Positions 43,726 through 53,302 of a stretch of 64,000 bases of DNA are shown one piece after another. The position numbers and the translations under genes were made by a program. The DNA is from Microbulbifer sp. A4B17 (GTDB lineage Bacteria; Pseudomonadota; Gammaproteobacteria; Pseudomonadales; Cellvibrionaceae). The DNA is taken from contig NZ_CP029064.1 of assembly GCF_003076275.1 (NCBI RefSeq), positions 1,932,501-1,996,500 on the forward strand, read 5' to 3'. The notes below the pieces were generated by a model, which had not been told where the DNA came from, ran no database searches, and saw nothing but the letters and a program-made list of their open reading frames with translations. Within the stretch, counting starts at the first letter, position 1. The number at the start of each line of letters is the position of its first letter.

Positions 43726-43962
43726 GTAATCTCCCTGTGTTACCCCGCCCGTGTAAATAACCTTTAAGCTGTCTCGGCTACTGGGTTAAGAATTGTTGAC
43801 CCCAGCAACCATTACTCTCTTACTGTGTTAGCTTTCTATTTATGGGGTTGAAAGTGCACTTTGACTATCTGGCAATTCGCTAAACCAGCTATTTACCAGG
43901 TTAATGAGTTTATAGATCTGTGCGTTTCCGACTAAAGCTGTCTCTTGAAGGAGGTTGGAGAA

Positions 43963-44910
43963 ATGGGAAAACGATATCAAGCGGCCTTTCTGGGCCTGAT
44001 CTCGATTACGGCAAATGCCTGGTCCCTGGAGAATAACTATTCAGGCTCTGGGATAGTTGTCGAGGGCGCTGCCAAGGTGAAAACGGAAAACCTGTTTTCC
44101 TGTGCGACAGGTCGCTCGCGGCTGTCACCAGTGGGTACCAAAGAGGCGGAAAGTAAAGAGTTTACAGTTCCGGCTGAAGTAAATTATTACAAGCAGTACT
44201 TTGCCACTGATCTCTATAATCAGTGCTCTGGAGTCGCCCCCTCTTCATTAAAGGATGTCAATCTTGCAACGGTGCCGGTGGTTGATATTGATCAAGAGGG
44301 TGAGGTGGTTACTGGCTATATTTTTGCCGACAATTATTTTGAACTGTATATCAATGGTAAGTTAGTGGCCGTTGATCCGGTTCCTTTTACCCCGTTTAAC
44401 TCCAGCGTGGTTAAGTTCAGGGTAAATAAACCTTACGATATTGCCGTAAAGGCGGTTGATTGGGAAGAGAACTCGGGAGAGGGTACGGAGAGCAATCGCG
44501 GTGTGCAGTCTCACCCCGGTGATGGTGGTTTTATTGCCAGCTTTTCCGACGGCACCACGACGAGTTCCAAGTGGCATGCCCAAACTTTCTATACAGCCCC
44601 TATTTATGACCTGGGGTGTGTGAAAGAGAGAGGGGAGGAGCGAAGCTCATCAGATTGTGCGGAAAGCCCAAAAGACCCGGGTGCCCAAATTTATTCACTT
44701 CACTGGAATATCCCAGAAAACTGGAAAGTCGATAATAAATACCTGTCTTGGCCTTTCGCGACAGAGTATACGGAGCGGCAGATCGGTGTAGATAATAAAA
44801 ACGCTTACATGAATTTCCGAGATCAGTTTTATGGAAGTGGTGCCAAATTTATCTGGTCTAAGAATATAGTGCTCGATAATTTGGTGTTGTTGCGTTATCG
44901 GGTTGAGTAG
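43963..44910 (+). CDS. Secreted protein of unknown function with a beta-sandwich-like middle region
   Basis: From ATG 43963, with AAGGAGG upstream, the product has 315 residues and a signal peptide ending about ANAWS. The middle part, GYIFADNYFELYINGKLVAV followed by DPVPFTPFNSSVVKFRVNKP and VKAVDWEENSGEG, looks like a carbohydrate- or ligand-binding beta sandwich with an Asp-Asn-rich turn. There are several Cys (near 45, 90 and 225-235) that could form disulfides. I do not recognise the family. It stands alone between terminators after the Hmu-like cluster and is not clearly part of it. Confidence 0.7.
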   Translation: MGKRYQAAFLGLISITANAWSLENNYSGSGIVVEGAAKVKTENLFSCATGRSRLSPVGTKEAESKEFTVPAEVNYYKQYFATDLYNQCSGVAPSSLKDVNLATVPVVDIDQEGEVVTGYIFADNYFELYINGKLVAVDPVPFTPFNSSVVKFRVNKPYDIAVKAVDWEENSGEGTESNRGVQSHPGDGGFIASFSDGTTTSSKWHAQTFYTAPIYDLGCVKERGEERSSSDCAESPKDPGAQIYSLHWNIPENWKVDNKYLSWPFATEYTERQIGVDNKNAYMNFRDQFYGSGAKFIWSKNIVLDNLVLLRYRVE

Positions 44911-44934
44911 CTTTGTCGCCATTCGCCAAATAAC

Positions 44935-44968
44935 TATTGTGCATGGAAAACTCTATGCACAATATTTT
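44935..44968 (+). terminator. Intrinsic terminator after the secreted protein gene
   Basis: TATTGTGCAT (44935-44944) pairs perfectly with ATGCACAATA (44955-44964), followed by four T. Confidence 0.8.
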
Positions 44969-45532
44969 CCCCTCAATTACTGAGAAGTAAATCATTTAAA
45001 TTTTCTGACCAGTTATGTTTTGTCAGCTTTGGTCCTAAAGTTAGGATTTTCTCAATAGTGAAAAATTGGCTTCTGTTTTGAAATTAGAAATAGAAGGGGT
45101 TTTTACAGTCCATCTTGCATTTAATTTCTCGCAGGTCTGCAGGGTTATTTTTACTATTAATTCAGTAATTTCGTTTCTAGTGAAACTATATGTTTGAGTT
45201 TTTAGGAAAATCCTAACCGCATCACTGATTATTTTTGCCTCAATAATTGCTCTGGCCTATTTTGGTGCAGATGACGTTTTCGTGAAATATGTCTGCTTTT
45301 ATCCCGAAGTTCCCCCCGTTTTTGAAAAAGAGTTTAGGTTTTTTTCAATCTTTATGAAAATTTTGTGAAAAATTTCCAAAAAAAAAGCTGCGTGATAATT
45401 AGGATCGACCGTCTCAACTAAATATCGAATGTTAAGAAGCGTAAAGATCTTAACAGAAGGTGGGCTGGTGAAGCTGTCGATAGGATGTGCTTTTCCGATG
45501 TACGTAGCGCTATGTTTTGAGAGATAAAGCTT
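44969..45532. other. AT-rich intergenic region
   Basis: About 560 bases rich in poly-A and poly-T; no supported gene. It should contain the promoter of the prodomain-like gene at 45533. Confidence 0.45.
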
Positions 45533-46210
45533 GTGAGAAAAATAATCCCTCTCGTCGCCATCGCAGTGGCTGTAGGTTATTTCGTCTGGGCCAAAAGCCA
45601 ATCTGAAACCGAAAAAACAGTCGTAGAACTGGAAAAACCAAAGCCAGCTATCAGTAAAGTTGCTCAAAAGGTAGAGCCGGCTCAATCTGAGGAAGTTCAA
45701 GCTATTGAAGAAGAGATCCTTGAGGCTGATCAGGAACAGGCCCTATGGGTAGAGTCTGAACTGGCCAGGGAAGTATTGCATGAAAATGGCCGTTTGCCGG
45801 TAGACCTCAATGGTGAAACTTATCTTGAATTGGATGTCCAGGCTCTCCGGAATCTCACTGTAGGGGACTATGTCGATATTAACATGCCGGGAATTGTAGG
45901 CGATTACGATGCGCAAGTTGGCAGTATCGAGGAGCATGCCAGTGGCAATAAAAGCTTACAATTAAATTTACCCGGGATGACTCGCCTGCACGGTGCAACT
46001 TTTACACTCGGTGCAAATTCTGTTTATGCCCAGCTTAACCTGCCCTCCGGATCATATACGATGGAGGCGCAGGGAAATTATGCGTGGATAGCACCTAATG
46101 GAGCATTAATTAAAAACCACGTAGAGAAACATGATAAGGATATGTCCTCTGAAGCACCTCGAGAAAAAACCTGGTCGGATGAAGATGTGCCACTCAACGA
46201 CTTCAAATAA
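45533..46210 (+). CDS. Membrane-anchored protein resembling the prodomain of reprolysin-like metalloproteases
   Basis: The 225-residue product starts at GTG 45533. An N-terminal anchor (about 4-18, IPLVAIAVAVGYFVWA) is followed by a Glu/Lys/Pro-rich linker to about 75. A compact domain at about 80-200 then reads like the propeptide of bacterial M12-type zinc metalloproteases: VGDYVDINMPGIVGDYDAQV, SIEEHASGNKSLQLNL and FTLGANSVYAQLNLPSGSY, ending GNYAWIAPN. In those enzymes this domain precedes the catalytic domain in the same chain. Here the catalytic domain is encoded by the next gene, 230 bases downstream. A separate inhibitor or chaperone role is inferred. Confidence 0.6.
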   Translation: MRKIIPLVAIAVAVGYFVWAKSQSETEKTVVELEKPKPAISKVAQKVEPAQSEEVQAIEEEILEADQEQALWVESELAREVLHENGRLPVDLNGETYLELDVQALRNLTVGDYVDINMPGIVGDYDAQVGSIEEHASGNKSLQLNLPGMTRLHGATFTLGANSVYAQLNLPSGSYTMEAQGNYAWIAPNGALIKNHVEKHDKDMSSEAPREKTWSDEDVPLNDFK

Positions 46211-46442
46211 GAAAAGATTGATTCAAGGTAACTGAGCTTTGAATTGATTATCAGGCAATGGAAGGCCCAAGTAAATCCTGCAGATACCGGGGGCTTGTCT
46301 CCTCAGGCGATTAAAAGGCCAAGGATAGTTTTTTGATCGAGTCAGGGTATTAAAGCGTATTGCTAACTCCTTTGGGCAGTAATTTTAATTAATTGCTGGG
46401 GGAGGAGTGTGCACTACTTATTATAATAAAAGGAGTCTTATA

Positions 46443-47213
46443 ATGAACCTGAAAAAAAGCCTGGCCGCTGCTATTGCAGCGCTGACTGTTTCCGGCGCTG
46501 CTAGTGCGGATACTGTCGATATTGCAATTATGTATACCACCCCAGCGGCGGAATATACTGGTGATATCTCAGCCAAGATCGACAACTATATCAGTTATGC
46601 TAACAATTCTTTTTCAAGAAATGGCATTGATATTCAATTGAACCTGGTAGATACCTGGCAAGCCTCCAGCTCTGATCTCCGTGTTAACGAAGAGACCCTG
46701 GACCTGATTACCTTCCATAACACTGTGAATAACTGGCGTTCCTCTGAAAAGGCGGATATGGTGGTTTTCCTGGGTAAGGCCGAAGAGACTGTAATCGATG
46801 GCAGCACCTATATCACCTGTGGTATTGCCTGGGTCGGCCAGGGTAGCAATGGCACCATGTACTCCAGCGCACAAGAGCGTGCCTACAGTGTAACCGGTGT
46901 TGACTGTGGTTATAACACTTTCGTTCACGAGCTGGGCCACAATATGGGGCTCGTCCACTCGACTAAACAGGGTGATACCACTGGTGGTGTTTATACCTAC
47001 GGTATGGGTCATGGCGTAGATAACAAGTTCTCTACCATTATGGCTTACCCCTGGAGATACGGCGAAAACGTTACCCAGTACGATTGGTTCTCTGATCCTG
47101 ATTGGTACGAGTGTGGTGGTTTGGCCTGTGGTGAGCGCTCAAACGGCGTAGACGTATCTAACGCTTACCGCGCTCTTGGTCCTATTACCGATGATATCTC
47201 TGGTTACTACTAA
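46443..47213 (+). CDS. Secreted reprolysin-like zinc metalloprotease (HExxHxxGxxH)
   Basis: From ATG 46443, with AGGAG upstream, the product has 256 residues, a signal peptide ending about GAASA, and then directly the catalytic domain. That domain begins VDIAIMYTTPAAEYTGDISA, as in M12-type reprolysin-like enzymes. The zinc site is VHELGHNMGLVHS with His162, His166 and His172, followed by a Met-turn in STIMAYPWRY. Two disulfides are likely (Cys residues near 127 and 157, and the C-terminal pair). The propeptide expected in front of the domain is absent; a similar domain is encoded separately upstream. Extracellular proteolysis is the likely role. Confidence 0.85.
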   Translation: MNLKKSLAAAIAALTVSGAASADTVDIAIMYTTPAAEYTGDISAKIDNYISYANNSFSRNGIDIQLNLVDTWQASSSDLRVNEETLDLITFHNTVNNWRSSEKADMVVFLGKAEETVIDGSTYITCGIAWVGQGSNGTMYSSAQERAYSVTGVDCGYNTFVHELGHNMGLVHSTKQGDTTGGVYTYGMGHGVDNKFSTIMAYPWRYGENVTQYDWFSDPDWYECGGLACGERSNGVDVSNAYRALGPITDDISGYY

Positions 47214-47360
47214 TCGGCAGATAACCTGTTCCTGGTAATTATAGGGATTTCTGGCTTTTAGCTAGAGCGAAGTCGGGAGGTGCTCTCCCGGCTTTCTAGG
47301 TGGAATAGCCATACCGATTCCGGTCGGCCATTCCATGTTCCTTGTGTATCAAGGAATTAA

Positions 47361-47385
47361 AACCCCGCCTAAGGCGGGGTTTTTT
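47361..47385 (+). terminator. Intrinsic terminator after the metalloprotease gene
   Basis: AACCCCGCC pairs with GGCGGGGTT around 3 bases, followed by six T. A second hairpin with GGGAG and CTCCC lies at about 47271-47292. Confidence 0.88.
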
Positions 47386-47705
47386 CGTTTGGGGGTTCAC
47401 TGTTTGATGAGCTTGAGGTAGGTAATTCAATGTGATTGAAGATTTTAACGGAGTGTGAAATAGGCCAATATAATAGTCATGTTTACAGGTTGGACCGGAA
47501 ACTAATATAAAGTCCATAGGCATAATGGCTCATACGGCATTTGCTTTTATTTAAATGCTCCGGCGAGTTTGTTTATGATAATAGTCTGTACACTTGTGCA
47601 AAGTAACTTTAGATTTTCAATTTGAGGTCTAGGCTGACCTAATCAGCCAGGGTAAACTGATAACCTATTCGCTAAGAAATAATAATGTTGGGCTAGGAGT
47701 CCTTT

Positions 47706-47936
47706 ATGGAAGTTGGTGGGATCAGTATCTTGCAATTGATCATCCTGTTGGTACTTTTATTGCTATTTATTTTGCCGGCAGCGCATGTGCTTTTTTCCAG
47801 TCGCTCCCATGGAGGTGCCAAATTTGGTTGGATTATTGGTATCCTGTTATTTTCATGGCTAGCATACGCCGCTTTTTTGATTATTACTCAGCCGGTTAAG
47901 GATGCCCAGGCAGCTAATAAGTCAAATCATAGTTGA
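47706..47936 (+). CDS. Small two-helix membrane protein
   Basis: The 76-residue product starts at an ATG with AGGAG upstream. It has helices at about 9-29 (LIILLVLLLLFILPAA) and 40-62 (FGWIIGILLFSWLAYAAFLI) joined by a short SSRSHGGAK loop, and a polar tail. The layout resembles superinfection-immunity-type or PLDc_N-type small membrane proteins. No partner is visible. Function is unknown. Confidence 0.6.
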   Translation: MEVGGISILQLIILLVLLLLFILPAAHVLFSSRSHGGAKFGWIIGILLFSWLAYAAFLIITQPVKDAQAANKSNHS

Positions 47937-48021
47937 CCGTCAGGCAGGTGGTAGTTAGGTCCTAATGTTGGCTGGTTTAATTTGATGTCTCAAATTATAT
48001 AGTCACTATATATAAATATCC

Positions 48022-48480
48022 GTGGTAATTGTTGTGAGTCTAAAGGAACATAAAATATCAATAACAGTGGCTTTCATTCCAATGTTTGCTCTACTGGTTG
48101 TTTCCTGGTTGCTAGTGCCGACTTGGTTTTCTGGGATATTATCAATCATTACAGAGAGTTACCCGGAAGGTAACCCGGACAATATTAATTACTCCGATTT
48201 TATGATTCCAATAGCCATTGTATTCCTGGGAACTATAGGTATGTGGGGGCTATTTAACTTTCTTAGTGGGGCTGAACTTGAAGATTCAATAACTTGGCGT
48301 TCAAATGCAGCCTTTGTTGTTGTCTTTCTGTCTGGTTTTACTGCGAGTGCCTATGTAGCACTAAAGGGGCTGCCTGGATTTCTTGGAAATGTAGAATATA
48401 TTTTCACCTTTTTTATTCCTGTAGGGTTTTCAATTTACTTTTCCTGGTTGAGGTTCTATACCGGGAGAGGTGATAGCTAG
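48022..48480 (+). CDS. Four-helix membrane protein of unknown function
   Basis: The 152-residue product starts at GTG 48022 or 48034 (weak ribosome sites). It has about four hydrophobic segments, including ITVAFIPMFALLVVSWLLVP, IPIAIVFLGTIGMWGLFNFL and AAFVVVFLSGFTASAYVAL. There is a polar loop TESYPEGNPDNINYSD. No family was recognised. It follows the small two-helix protein by 85 bases but has its own start region. Confidence 0.55.
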   Translation: MVIVVSLKEHKISITVAFIPMFALLVVSWLLVPTWFSGILSIITESYPEGNPDNINYSDFMIPIAIVFLGTIGMWGLFNFLSGAELEDSITWRSNAAFVVVFLSGFTASAYVALKGLPGFLGNVEYIFTFFIPVGFSIYFSWLRFYTGRGDS

Positions 48481-48767
48481 GTAATTGACTTGAAGTGGTT
48501 GCGTCCACTCCTATGCTGAATCTAGAAACAAAGATATATACATCTATATTTATAGCTTCAGGTTCAGTAACGGAGTCAGTGATAGTCTTATGTTAATCTA
48601 AGGGCTTATCAGTTTGTTTTAGTTTTCTTGATAGCGAGAGGGAAATTCTTATTGGGCTTTAATGTCTTTGGGTGGTCTGTGGGCTGGTAAGTATCTATGT
48701 TGTACTGGCCAGCTGATTTAACTTAATCTGTGTGCCTTGTGTTAGTTGATATTGATAAATCAGTAAA
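48481..48767. other. Intergenic region between convergent genes
   Basis: About 290 bases, AT-rich, no supported gene. Confidence 0.4.
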
Positions 48768-48795
48768 AATTCACCAGCTATTCCATTTTAGCTGG
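48768..48795 (-). terminator. Terminator of the minus-strand DUF4870 gene
   Basis: CCAGCTA (48774-48780) pairs with TAGCTGG (48789-48795); the minus-strand transcript continues into a T-rich stretch. Confidence 0.6.
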
Positions 48796-48816
48796 AAAGC
48801 CAGAGAAGCCGTCAAT

Positions 48817-49197
48817 TTAGCCAAAAAAGCGAATGCTTAGAGGGTAACGCCAAAATAGACCTTCATTGGCCCTGATTGCACCAATGATAATAAATATCAC
48901 ATTGATAATCGCCAATATAATTAGTCCGAGAATGCCGATACCAATAACTATCAGGATTGCAAAAACAATTGAGTAGATAAACAAGCTTAGCATCCAATTG
49001 AATATCATCTTGCCGTGCTTATCAATTTCTTGCAATCGATCCTTTGTTGTTGCCCACATAATAATTGGCAAAATAAAGCCCGCACCGGGAATAATGACCC
49101 AGGCCAGCTGGCTTAGGTGCAACAACATCAGAAAGGTGTTTTTCTCCATATTCCAGGGGCGATAATCTTCCACGTAGTTACTTCCTTTTTGATTCAT
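48817..49197 (-). CDS. DUF4870 family membrane protein
   Basis: This 126-residue protein has three to four helices in the DUF4870/Tic20-like layout. FLMLLHLSQLAWVIIPGAGF and a short LPIIMWATTKD segment lead into HGKMIFNWMLSLFIYSIVFA, then a long hydrophobic stretch with IGIGILGLIILAIINVIF and ending IGAIRANEGLFWRYPLSI. The family has an unknown function. The ATG at 49197 is 17 bases from the end of the phosphoesterase gene, so the two may be co-transcribed. Confidence 0.85.
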   Translation of the reverse strand: MNQKGSNYVEDYRPWNMEKNTFLMLLHLSQLAWVIIPGAGFILPIIMWATTKDRLQEIDKHGKMIFNWMLSLFIYSIVFAILIVIGIGILGLIILAIINVIFIIIGAIRANEGLFWRYPLSIRFFG

Positions 49198-49213
49198 AAT
49201 CTTTGAGGGGGGG

Positions 49214-49960
49214 TTAGCTGGCTCGTCCCGTAGATAGATAGAAACCCCAGTCTTCTCGCTTGCGTGCCACGGCGTCCCGGGCGGCGCTATCTGTATCGTA
49301 ACTTACATTGAAGAACTCTACATTCCAGGTTCCCTCTTTGCTTCTATCCACTAAGGCGTAACTCGCATGAGGGCTGAAGGTTTCCATAGAATGTGGTTGT
49401 GGTTCACTATCGGCATAAGCTGGTAGTCCAACACTACCTGGGTTAACGATCAACTGGCCACTACTCACACAGACGCTGCGAGGGATATGTGTATGTCCAC
49501 ATAGAATTACTTTTGAGTGAATCGTTCCAAGCAGGCCCAGGATTTCATGATTGGGGCGCAGTTGGGGATGTCCGCTGCTGACATCTTCCAACAGATAAGT
49601 AAGGTCATCGTTGGGAGTTCCGTGACAAATAAATACTTCATCAGTGATCTGTAAGCTGGGAGCCAACTGCTTCATCCATTGTACGGGTTCAGTACCCAGA
49701 TCTTGCAGAATAAATTGCAGGGTTGGGTTGCTGTCAATTTCAGTAGGTGCTGCTTCGTAAATTTGCCGATCCTGGTTGCCACGGATGGTGATGTAATCCT
49801 GTTCCATTAAACGCTCATAAGTTCTTCTTGGGGCAATAGGACCATACAAAATGTCACCCAGGTTCAGGGTCAGGTCTGCACCTCTCTTCCTAAGGTCATC
49901 AATAATGGCATCCAGGGCATAAATATTACTATGGATGTCAGAGAGTACCGCTATTCGCAT
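49214..49960 (-). CDS. Metallophosphoesterase (YfcE-like fold)
   Basis: From ATG 49960, which has GGAG 6 bases upstream (the ATG at 49972 is less likely), the product has 248 residues. Metal-binding motifs of the calcineurin-like family are present: DIHSN (first Asp-His), GDILYGP, GNQDR in place of GNHD, CHGTPNDD and GHTHIP. It acts on phosphomonoesters or phosphodiesters using two divalent metals; the substrate is not predictable. It is followed by the DUF4870 gene on the same strand. Confidence 0.9.
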   Translation of the reverse strand: MRIAVLSDIHSNIYALDAIIDDLRKRGADLTLNLGDILYGPIAPRRTYERLMEQDYITIRGNQDRQIYEAAPTEIDSNPTLQFILQDLGTEPVQWMKQLAPSLQITDEVFICHGTPNDDLTYLLEDVSSGHPQLRPNHEILGLLGTIHSKVILCGHTHIPRSVCVSSGQLIVNPGSVGLPAYADSEPQPHSMETFSPHASYALVDRSKEGTWNVEFFNVSYDTDSAARDAVARKREDWGFYLSTGRAS

Positions 49961-50051
49961 GGAAGTCTCCATTAGGTTATAGGATGTGCTTGAATAGCTC
50001 GTATATTTTCACAGTTTACTTCCAGGCGTCCATATGAATGTCAAATATTAG

Positions 50052-50684
50052 TTAGCGATCAACCGCCAGGCGTGTGGCCAAACCGAGGAAAGTGATACCG
50101 AGGAAACCATCCAAATGCCTGTGGACATTGGCGCGGGTAGTAAGAGATCTTCCTAACATACTAAACGAGATGGATATCAGAGTATTAAAAGCCAGTGCCG
50201 TAATACTTAAGAGTGATCCTAAAATAAGGATTTGAGGCGTGATAGCCTGAGTTGATACGGTAAACTGGGGCAGGAAAAGACTAAAGAAGAGCAAGGCTTT
50301 GGGGTTCATCAAATTGTTGAGTAAGCCCCGAAATATCAGTTGCTTTGCTGATAGGGCTAAGGTATCTGGTAGGCTGCTTGGAGTCGTTTTATTTAAAAAC
50401 CAGCCTCTAAGTAATGCTATTCCAAGCCAGGCTAAATATGTGGCGCCTATCAGTTTTATTGCCAGTGCAACCAGCGGCATCGTCTGCATGATATGACCGA
50501 GCCCGAGAGTAACTAAAGCTGTTTGTAGCATTCCGGCAGTAAAAATACCCAGTGAAATCATTATTCCAGCAGTCGATCCACGAGCCGAGGAGTAAGCAGA
50601 TATTAATAGCAGATCTGGACCTGGAGAGATAGCGAGGATGGTCGCTGCGATCAAGAAAGCGGGTAAGATACTGAGATCGATCAT
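50052..50684 (-). CDS. LysE/RhtB family amino-acid exporter
   Basis: This 210-residue protein has six transmembrane helices. It shows the family motif LAISPGPDLLLISAYSSARG in the first loop, a conserved GATYLAWLGIALLRGW segment, and NLMNPKALLFFSLFLPQF. LysE/RhtB proteins export amino acids such as homoserine, threonine or leucine. The gene has no regulator beside it. Confidence 0.92.
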   Translation of the reverse strand: MIDLSILPAFLIAATILAISPGPDLLLISAYSSARGSTAGIMISLGIFTAGMLQTALVTLGLGHIMQTMPLVALAIKLIGATYLAWLGIALLRGWFLNKTTPSSLPDTLALSAKQLIFRGLLNNLMNPKALLFFSLFLPQFTVSTQAITPQILILGSLLSITALAFNTLISISFSMLGRSLTTRANVHRHLDGFLGITFLGLATRLAVDR

Positions 50685-50796
50685 AAAAGGACTTGCCCTG
50701 AAATCGAGATTTTACCATAGCTTATTGGTTGGCACCTACAGTGGTTGAGTTTCGTTTTCACCTGGAGTCGATTCATGTCGTCATTTTGGCCCTAAT

Positions 50797-51924
50797 ATGG
50801 GCTTCTACAATAGAAATGAGTTCTTTTGTGGATTTGTGAAAGTAAAAGTGAGCGATACATATCAAGTACTAGTGGTTGGAGCCGGCCCGACAGGGCTCGC
50901 AGCGGCCTGCGCTTTATCTTCCTATGGCATCCGCTGTAGAGTGGTTGAACGCCGAACTGAACCCAGCAAGCTTTCTCGGGCGGTTGGTATTTTTCCCTGT
51001 ACAATTAAACGCCTTGTTAATGTTGGCGTTCCGAATATCTTTGAATCTGAAGCAATGCAGCTTTGCAAAGTTCAATATCTTCAGGCGGGTAGACCTCTGT
51101 TATTTCTAGATAATCGAGGCGCAGCGTACAAAGAGTATGTCGGCCTTGGGCTGCCACAAAATCGAACTGAGGAAATTCTGAGAGACTTTTTACTTGAAAA
51201 GGGAATTTCAGTTGAATATGGCATAGCTGCTGTTGAAATAGAATCTTCAAATTGTGGGGCTGCCGTAACACTTTCAGATGGTAGCGCCGATAATTTTGAT
51301 TGGGTAATTGCTGCTGATGGCGTTCATTCTACGATCCGTGAGAAGCTCGGTATTTCATACCCTGGCAAAGATTTGCCGCAGCCATGGGGGGTTGCGGATG
51401 TAGATATAGAGGGAGGCTGGGATCCTGAATTGGTTAGCGTGGATGTTCAAAAACCGGGTAATCAATTTACTATTGTGCTACCCATGGAAAAACAGCGCTT
51501 AAGAGTGGTTGCGACTCAACCAGATGCTTTGGAGGCGCTGGAATATCCATTAAAAATCAGCAAGGTTCGAAGTACTGGCAGCTTTCAAATCTCGATTCGC
51601 CAAGCAGAGAGCTATCGATTCCAGCGTGTTCTCTTGATTGGGGATGCCGCACATTGTCATTCTCCAGTTGGTGCAAAAGGGATGAATCTGGGTATTGCGG
51701 ATGCAATAGCTGCAATTGATGCAATTGTTGAGGGGAGAGTAGACAGCTATTCAGTCGAGAGGCATAAAATAGGTGCGGCGACTATCCGTAAAACAGAAAT
51801 CATCAGGCGAATTTTCAGCTCAAACTCTTCCGTCAGTAAAGGGTTTGTTCGAATGTTGGCGAAACTAATTGTAACTTTTCCAGCGGCGCGACATGCTTAT
51901 ATCCAGAATCTGACAAAATTGTGA
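50797..51924 (+). CDS. FAD-dependent monooxygenase (aromatic hydroxylase class A)
   Basis: The frame gives 375 residues from ATG 50797, but the first 13-17 residues are unlikely and GTG 50836 or 50848 may be the start. The N-terminal FAD fingerprint is VLVVGAGPTGLAAACALSSY (GxGxxG). The DG motif is IAADGVHSTIREKLG, and the GD motif is LIGDAAHCHSPVGAKGMNLG. These three place it in the p-hydroxybenzoate hydroxylase-like group. The gene is short for the family (usual length about 390-550), with no C-terminal extension. No substrate is clear. A related aromatic locus is at 10-13 kb. Confidence 0.85.
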   Translation: MGFYNRNEFFCGFVKVKVSDTYQVLVVGAGPTGLAAACALSSYGIRCRVVERRTEPSKLSRAVGIFPCTIKRLVNVGVPNIFESEAMQLCKVQYLQAGRPLLFLDNRGAAYKEYVGLGLPQNRTEEILRDFLLEKGISVEYGIAAVEIESSNCGAAVTLSDGSADNFDWVIAADGVHSTIREKLGISYPGKDLPQPWGVADVDIEGGWDPELVSVDVQKPGNQFTIVLPMEKQRLRVVATQPDALEALEYPLKISKVRSTGSFQISIRQAESYRFQRVLLIGDAAHCHSPVGAKGMNLGIADAIAAIDAIVEGRVDSYSVERHKIGAATIRKTEIIRRIFSSNSSVSKGFVRMLAKLIVTFPAARHAYIQNLTKL

Positions 51925-52051
51925 CCAGCTGTTTATGGTTTAAGGTTATCGGCAAAGCTGCCATTCTATAGCTCCAGCTCCACTGGGAACGCTGTCTGGT
52001 ATCTCCATTCACTTGATTGTAATTAGCCACCTAGTTTATTTACGAGGTTGA

Positions 52052-52396
52052 TTAATGTTGATCTGGTAGCGAACACTTGATGTCAGGACATTTTACCGGA
52101 GTGTTGAAATCATCATGGCAGCACTCATCTTGTAAAAATTGAATAACCTCAATCAGGTGCTGATACTCGGCTACACAGTAAAGAGTACGGCTTTCCCGCC
52201 GCTGGAAGATCAATCCCGCTGAGATCAGGCTTGATATATGGTGGGAAAGGGTTGAGCCGGGGATATTTAGTTGCTCTTGAATATTGCCTACAGGAATACC
52301 TGGCAAACCGGCTTTGACAACCTTTTTGTAAATTAACAACCGGGTTGGATGTCCCAGCTCTTTAAGTGATTTGGCGACTTCATCAATTTCCATCAT
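52052..52396 (-). CDS. ArsR/SmtB family transcriptional regulator
   Basis: The 114-residue product has the winged helix of ArsR: VAKSLKELGHPTRLLIYKKV, then GNIQEQLNIPGSTLSHHISS and LISAGLIFQRRESRTLYCV. The C-terminus carries Cys and His residues (DECCHDDFNTPVKCPDIKC), a possible metal or metalloid site, which is longer than in typical ArsR. No metal-efflux gene follows. The nearest metal-related gene is the His-rich protein about 0.9 kb away on the same strand. Confidence 0.88.
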   Translation of the reverse strand: MMEIDEVAKSLKELGHPTRLLIYKKVVKAGLPGIPVGNIQEQLNIPGSTLSHHISSLISAGLIFQRRESRTLYCVAEYQHLIEVIQFLQDECCHDDFNTPVKCPDIKCSLPDQH

Positions 52397-53302
52397 GGTT
52401 TGATCATAAATTCTAGATTTGTCGAAATATATACAGTTTAGCCCTAAAGATAAAGCTTTTCCTCTCCCGCCTGGTAAGGCACTACCATTAGTTTCTCAGG
52501 ATATAGAGGGAAAACCTGATTACTTACATCGTTTCAAACTATATTACTAAACTCACCGAATTAACTGAGCTTACCTGTTGGAATGCTTTACTGACTGATC
52601 TTACAGCCCAAGGCAAAAAAAGCGATATTTATATCGAAACCGGATTATCTTTCAGGCTATTGTTGTAGCCATAGGAATCTTTGCCAAATACAGGGACGTT
52701 ATCGACTTTAGGCAGTGTGAGTTCTATCAGTCCTCTGATGGTTGGGATACTGTCCTTTCCAAAGGAAGCAGTTTCTATATGATTTACTGTGTATTTACCA
52801 ACAAATAAAAATCGAGACTTGTTTATTCAGTGCTGTCAGCGAGTGCGACTGCTGATAGCGGTTCTTTTGAAGAGCGCCTGATCCACTTTGTTTAAAAAAA
52901 TAACTGATGAACATTGGACTACAGGCTGACAGTTGGCTGTTTGCTGTTTGCAATTGTCCAGGCCTGATAACGTTGTGATTTTTGTTTTTTCACATTGGGA
53001 GAATAAAAGAGTTGCACAGAAGAATATTTGCCACCAGGCCAATAGTTTCCAGGCGTTGGCCAATGTGCTTTGCTGACTTTTGGAAGCAGCTTTTATCCAG
53101 GCTGCTCAGTATTTTAAAATTTGGGGATCTCAAAAGCTTTGAGGTCTGCTGAATTGTTCAGAGCCTTTAGTCAGGTGTGGTTGAGCTTGCGATATAGACT
53201 AAATAGTTGCTAATCCCAGCCAGTAGCATCGAAGGTGTCTCCGATAATAAGGCTTTAGAAAAATTTTGGGTCTAGACTGAGCCTGGCTGAAACAGCTTAG
53301 CT
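52397..53302. other. Region without an intact gene, possibly holding a decayed gene
   Basis: About 900 bases. Frames at about 52506-52668 and 52600-52808 (plus strand) each read like protein but are in different frames around a run of seven A, without a start codon. They might be the remains of one gene. No other feature seen. Confidence 0.35.

Noticed and set aside
47296..47523. A 75-codon minus-strand frame over the terminator after the metalloprotease
   Set aside because: It covers a strong intrinsic terminator and has no coding character.
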